NCBI GenBank assembly: GCA_963812245.1
Contig: CAWEUK010000003.1
Span: forward strand, 867,757-931,756
Length of the DNA stretch: 64,000 nt
Direction of reading: 5' to 3'
From: Salsipaludibacter sp963812245
GTDB taxonomy: Bacteria > Actinomycetota > Nitriliruptoria > Nitriliruptorales > Nitriliruptoraceae
In this document: one piece after another, positions 60,364-64,000 of the stretch
Layout: each line of letters starts with the position of its first letter
Position numbering within the stretch: position 1 is the stretch's first letter
Made by a program: the position numbers and the translations under genes
The notes under the pieces: model-generated
The model's input: only the letters and a program-made list of their open reading frames with translations
What the model was told of the DNA's origin: nothing
The model's database searches: none

Positions 60364-61917
60364 TCAGTCGGGCAGGTCGGTCTCGAGCAGGCGCAGCAGG
60401 GTGCGCACGCCGACGCCGGTGGCGGCCTTGGCGAGGTGGCCGCGGTCCTTGGTCGACCAGGCTGCGCCCGAGATGTCGAGGTGGACCCACGGCACGTCGC
60501 CGACGAACCGTTGCAGGAACAGGCCCGCGGTCGTGGCGCCGCCGCGATCGTCGTCGTCGCCCCACGCCACGTTGGCGACGTCGGCCGGTGTCGCTGTCGA
60601 GGCCCTCGTCCAGGTCGGCCCACAACGGCAGGTGCCAGGCGGGCTCGCCCGCCAGCTCTGCGGCGTGCAGGACGCGGTCCAGCAGGGCGTCGTCGTTGCC
60701 GAACACCCCGAAGGCGCGACGGCCCACGGCGTGTTGCACGGCGCCGGTCAGGGTGGCGAGGTCGATGATGCCGTCGGGTTCGGTGGCGGCGGCCAGCGCC
60801 AGGGCGTCGGCCATCACCAGGCGGCCCTCGGCGTCGGTGTTGAGGATCTCGATCGTGGTGCCGTTCGGCGGCGGTCACGATGTCACCCGGGCGCGTGGCC
60901 GACCCCGAGGCCATGTTCTCGGCCAGCGCCAGCCATGCGGTGACGTCGACGGGGGAGGAGGACTCGGCCAGCGCGACCATGACGGCGATGATCGTGGCCA
61001 CGCCACCCATGTCCTTCTTCATGATCTCGGCGAACGGGGGGCGCTTGAGGCTCAGGCCACCGGAGTCGAAGGTGATGCCCTTGCCGACCAGTGCGATCGC
61101 TGCGCGACCGGGTTGTCGACCCGCCGGTGGATGCGAACCAACCGGCCGGGTCGGGCCGAGCCCGCGGCCACCGACAGCAGTGCACCACAGCCCTTGGCCC
61201 GCAGCGCCTCCTCGTCGTCGACTTCGACCTCCAGCCCGTCGGGGAGGTTGGCGGTCAGCCATTCGACGACTTCCTCGGGTCCGAGGTCACCTGACGGACT
61301 GGCGACCAATTCCCGGGCGATCACCTGTCCGGCGGCATGGCGGGCCGCCGTCGCCAGGACCGGGCCGGCCGCATCGACCGTGCCCGGGCGGCACCACCAC
61401 GGCCACGTCGGTCACGGTGGTGGGCGTCGGGGTCGGAGCGATAGCGCTCGTCGCGGGCGACCCCCAGCAGCAGGCCCTCGCCGACGGCGCGCACGAACGG
61501 CTGGCCGGGGTCGACCAGTGCCAGCGTGGTGGCCACGCGCGTGGCGGTGGTGGCGATGGCGCGGCCGGCGGCCCCGGCGGCACGGCGCAGGGACTCGGGG
61601 GTCAGGTCGCTCAGTTGGCCCAGGCCGCAGACCACGACCCGTTGCGCGCTCGCCGCGTCCCGCCAGTACCAGCACCTCGCCCACGTGGGCCCGGAAGTCT
61701 GCCGTTCGCAGGTCCAGGTCCTCGTCGAGGCCCGAGTTCGGCCAGCGCCTCGGCCGTGCCGGGCGGCGTGAAGGCGCCGCGGAAGACCCCGACGACCAGC
61801 GTGTCGGCATCGTCGGGCACCGACGTGAACGGCGGCCACCGACGGCAACTGGGTGCGGGTGAGTGCACGACCTGAGGGGACAACGGTCGAGGTGGGCATC
61901 TTGGGCTCCGGTGGCAT
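60364..61917 (-). pseudogene. pepA: Leucyl aminopeptidase, broken by several frameshifts
   Basis: PepA is a cytosolic hexameric metalloaminopeptidase. On the minus strand the fragments in order give DTLVVGVFRGAFTPPGTAEA, LRTADFRAHVGEVLVLAG, then VGKGITFDSGGLSLK with metal ligands, AEIMKKDMGGVATI, NTDAEGRLVMADALAL, and the C-terminal TAGLFLQRFVGDVPWVHLDI with GATGVGVRTLLRLL-like end at the TGA 60364-60366. All active-site motifs are present, but about eight frame changes separate them, nearly all consistent with one inserted base. The start near 61917 is approximate. The intact motifs argue for a real gene in poor sequence. Confidence 0.75.
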
Positions 61918-62089
61918 GGACGTGCGTGGCCCGCAACGATAACGCAGGCGGGCACAGCCACGCCCGGATCAGTCGCTGTTTTCCGGAACCCAATGCAGAT
62001 CCCGCTGTCCGGGGTCCAAGCTCGGTGGCGGGCTGGGTAGCCGAGCCGCCGAACGGCAGCGCATCCTTGCCGTCGAACCCCTCGAAGCC

Positions 62090-62620
62090 GTGAGTAGTCG
62101 TCCGCCCCGGCCGGCCATGCAACTCATCGCACTACGATCCCTGCCAGTTGAGCGTGCCCAGCGTGGCGGAGGTTCGGAGACGTCAGCAGGGTCGTCGGCC
62201 TCGGTGCTGCGAGCGCACGGGCATAGGGCAACACAGCCCCGCCTGGCCGTCCATGACGCGCTCGCCGCTGCTTCTGGCCACCTCACGGCCGAACAGGTCG
62301 CAGGTCGGCTGGATTCGAACGTCAACTTGGCGACTGTGTATCGCGCGCTGGCGGTGTTGCAGGATGTTGGCCTGGTCCGATCTGTCCGGCTGGGTGATGA
62401 CGGGTCGCTGTCATGGGAGCTGATTCACCCGGATGACCATGCCCACCTCGTGTGTACAGAATGCGGGTCGGTCGACCACCATGTGGGTTCCGCTGTCGCA
62501 CAGCTGCGTGATCACCTTCTGGACGGGCATGGGTTCGAGGCCACGGACGTGCAATTGATCGTTTCCGGCGTCTGTGCCGTGTGCGGCCAGTCGACGTCAT
62601 CGGGGGCCAAGGACATGTAG
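62090..62620 (+). CDS. Fur family transcriptional regulator
   Basis: Fur-family repressors sense Fe, Zn, Mn or peroxide. The core (about residues 38-170 of 176) has a winged helix LRAHGHRATQPRLAVHDAL with NVNLATVYRALAVLQDVGLV, then the metal-site region HPDDHAHLVCTECG (HxH and CxxC) and a second CAVC near the end, a four-cysteine structural zinc site typical of Zur and PerR-like members. The start is uncertain: GTG 62090 or ATG 62117. No neighbouring uptake genes indicate the metal. Confidence 0.85.
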   Translation: MSSRPPRPAMQLIALRSLPVERAQRGGGSETSAGSSASVLRAHGHRATQPRLAVHDALAAASGHLTAEQVAGRLDSNVNLATVYRALAVLQDVGLVRSVRLGDDGSLSWELIHPDDHAHLVCTECGSVDHHVGSAVAQLRDHLLDGHGFEATDVQLIVSGVCAVCGQSTSSGAKDM

Positions 62621-62649
62621 TGAACCCGCTTACCATCTGCTCCGGGATG

Positions 62650-63103
62650 TTGTTCGAACTGCGCCTCTCACCCATCCTCCGCGGCCCGGCGAGTGCCCAC
62701 CGGCTTCGGGCTAGTTGTGGCCTCGGGGGAAGTGTGTCGGTCTTGTCTGAGTCGTCGACTGCGAAATCCCTGGACATTACGATGTCGACGAACATGATTG
62801 CGTCGATGAGCGCAGGAGGGGCTGGAGGTGGCAGCGATGCCTTGGACGAACTCGATGCCCAACCCATGCGAGCGTCGTGCCGCCGAACCAGGTGCTCGAG
62901 GACGACGTGCTCACACGGCCAGAGTGCTGTCATCACGTCCGGATCTGACGTGAACACCTCGAGACAGGGCGGCCGATGGCGCATCGGAGTGCTTGGCCTC
63001 GAACCGCACCTGGAGGCCAAGGTCAGGGACCTGAGAATCGATGACTTGGTCGTGACCCTGAATGCCAGTGACCTGATTTCCTGAAGTCGCTAGGTCTGGA
63101 CAT
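62650..63103 (-). pseudogene. Possible frameshifted gene of unknown function
   Basis: On the minus strand AGGAGAG (63111-63117) lies 7 bp before ATG 63103 (MSRPSDFRKSG). After a one-base shift the frame reads QVTGIQGHDQVIDSQVPDLG, then LQVRFEAKHSDA. Another frame gives EHVVLEHLVRRHDA, and a further one MGIEFVQGIAA. The MGIEFV-like end is reminiscent of PilZ domains, but this is weak. The left end cannot be fixed. No other gene is evident in 62621-63197. Confidence 0.3.
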
Positions 63104-63197
63104 GGTCATTCTCTCCTGGCGATCACCCCGGACTCGAGGAGACGATGCGTGGGGTTGGTGCCCTCCGGGTGGTCGTTGTCAACCAGCCAGACGAAAG

Positions 63198-63218
63198 CGG
63201 CCCTGAAGGGGCCGTCTT
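63198..63218 (+). terminator. Terminator-like hairpin
   Basis: CGGCCC (63198-63203) pairs with GGGCCG (63209-63214) around a 5-nt loop, followed by TCTT. The preceding ACGAAAG is typical of intrinsic terminators. What transcript it ends is not clear from the poorly resolved neighbouring genes. Confidence 0.5.
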
Positions 63219-63239
63219 ATCCACCGGCCAGTCAGTTCC

Positions 63240-63839
63240 CCGAATCTGCACAGGGCTATCGACGAGGCACTGGGCGTGGGCTCGCTGCGACGTGCACTGC
63301 GGAGCCTGACCGTGGAGCAGGACGATCATGACTCGGTGCAGCGGTACGCCTTTGCAGTGCGCGCTGTTGCCACTCTCTCCACCTTGGCCTGGATCGGGTC
63401 AATTCCTTGACGTAATGCCGGTATGGACATTCATCTTGATGGCGGCGTACGCCGTCTTCCGGTCTCTGTGGTGGCGCCTGACCACCAAGATGGTGGTCAT
63501 CGACTTGGTTGCGGTCGTTCCAGTCGCGTTTGTGGGCGTCCAGTACACCGATGACTACTCCGGTGGTCGCTGTCGTGCTCCCGGTGGTCATCTGGATGCA
63601 GACCGGCTACATCTTGCGCTCTTTGGCGCGCATCTTCTCGTGCTTGGGGGCAGCTTCAGCGCTTGCCGGCGCCGCAGGCTGGGCGGCGGGCGGACTTGGT
63701 GGCAGAGCTCACGCTGGCTGCGACGCCCATCGCCATGGGCAGTCTCGGCATCGCCACCGGTGCGATGATCAGACGCGTCGTTGATGCCGGCCGTCCGGGT
63801 CGTCGTCGCGACCTCGAGCGCTTTCGCCAGACGCTGTAA
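63240..63839 (+). pseudogene. Unrecognised membrane protein, frameshifted
   Basis: Four frames in succession give a coherent product: PNLHRAIDEALGVGSLRRAL then FAVRAVATLSTLAWIGSIP; VMPVWTFILMAAYAVFRSLW then KMVVIDLVAVVPVAFVGVQY; TPVVAVVLPVVIWMQTGYIL then SCLGAASALAGAAGWAAGG; and LVAELTLAATPIAMGSLGIA ending in an Arg-rich tail at TAA 63837-63839. Each change equals one extra base (near 63400, 63555 and 63690). About five membrane spans are predicted. I do not recognise the family, and the start is not defined. Confidence 0.45.
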
Positions 63840-63842
63840 CAC

Positions 63843-64000
63843 TTGAGCGAACGCCAGGCTGCTGTGGCTGTCTCGTTCGACGTTGGTACTGCAGCCGAAG
63901 AGGTTTTGGCGCGCGTCCTGAGGCGAACCTCGGGCTCCGCGCGCCGCATCGGACCGGTAGCCGAGCGGACGCATCGCTCGAGGTCGCGGCCTCCCACAAC
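63843..64000 (+). CDS. Possible 5' fragment of a downstream gene
   Basis: From TTG 63843 the frame LSERQAAVAVSFDVGTAAEE stays open to the window edge and continues the codon bias of the preceding membrane protein gene, 3 bp after its stop. The piece is too short to identify. Confidence 0.25.
   Translation, partial: MSERQAAVAVSFDVGTAAEEVLARVLRRTSGSARRIGPVAERTHRSRSRPPT

Overview
This window is chromosomal DNA from a very high-GC, probably deep-branching actinobacterium. The evidence is GC-rich third codon positions, 4-bp ATGA/GTGA gene overlaps, a 23S rRNA of about 3.04 kb with the extra domain III segment typical of Actinobacteria, and gene order matching three conserved actinobacterial blocks: pheT-argCJBDFRGH, a small ORF-nadK-recN-pyrG-NUDIX block, and gcvH-FHA-ftsR-DUF151-merR. 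I would guess a Nitriliruptoria/Euzebya-like lineage, but a 16S search is needed to confirm that.

Layout. 1-15.3 kb: the 3' part of pheT, the ribosome-rescue factor arfB, and the full arginine pathway (argC, J, B, D, F, the repressor argR, G, H). ARG-box-like operators overlap candidate promoters before argC and argG. A divergent trkHA potassium uptake pair separates argG from argH. 15.3-19.6 kb: DNA repair genes polX and mpg, then a secreted CHRD-like, EF-hand-bearing surface protein followed by a class F-like sortase that could anchor it. 19.6-25.5 kb: a complete 16S-23S-5S rRNA operon with promoter, leader, processing stems and terminator, and no spacer tRNA. 25.5-32.3 kb: a TPR protein, a large secreted zinc metalloprotease, an MBL-fold hydrolase, an SCP2 protein with an FAD oxidoreductase, and a RibD-type reductase. 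32.4-41 kb: nadK, recN, pyrG, NUDIX, ald and deoA. 40.8-48.4 kb: an envelope cluster (multi-pass membrane protein, DUF4129, DUF4350, MoxR, DUF58, SpoIIM, RDD). 48.5-58.7 kb: scpA, scpB, rluB, aroH, a fused cmk-der gene, tRNA-Pro(GGG), pgsA, gcvH, a zinc-ribbon FHA protein, ftsR, a D-Ala-D-Ala carboxypeptidase, DUF151 and a MerR regulator. 58.7-64 kb: a secreted Ig-like protein, pepA, a Fur-family regulator and two or three unrecognised genes, nearly all broken by frameshifts.

Data quality matters here. No frameshift is seen before about 34 kb. Five genes between 34 and 50 kb (recN, pyrG, deoA, the DUF4350 gene, scpB) carry one frameshift each, and genes after 58.7 kb carry many. Almost every shift is the size of one extra base and several hit genes expected to be essential, so insertion-type consensus errors are much more likely than decay. 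The most distinctive biology is the sortase/EF-hand surface protein pair, an argB gene whose N-terminal extension is built from a repeat also found between genes, the Cmk-Der fusion, and a GarA-like FHA protein with an N-terminal zinc ribbon.
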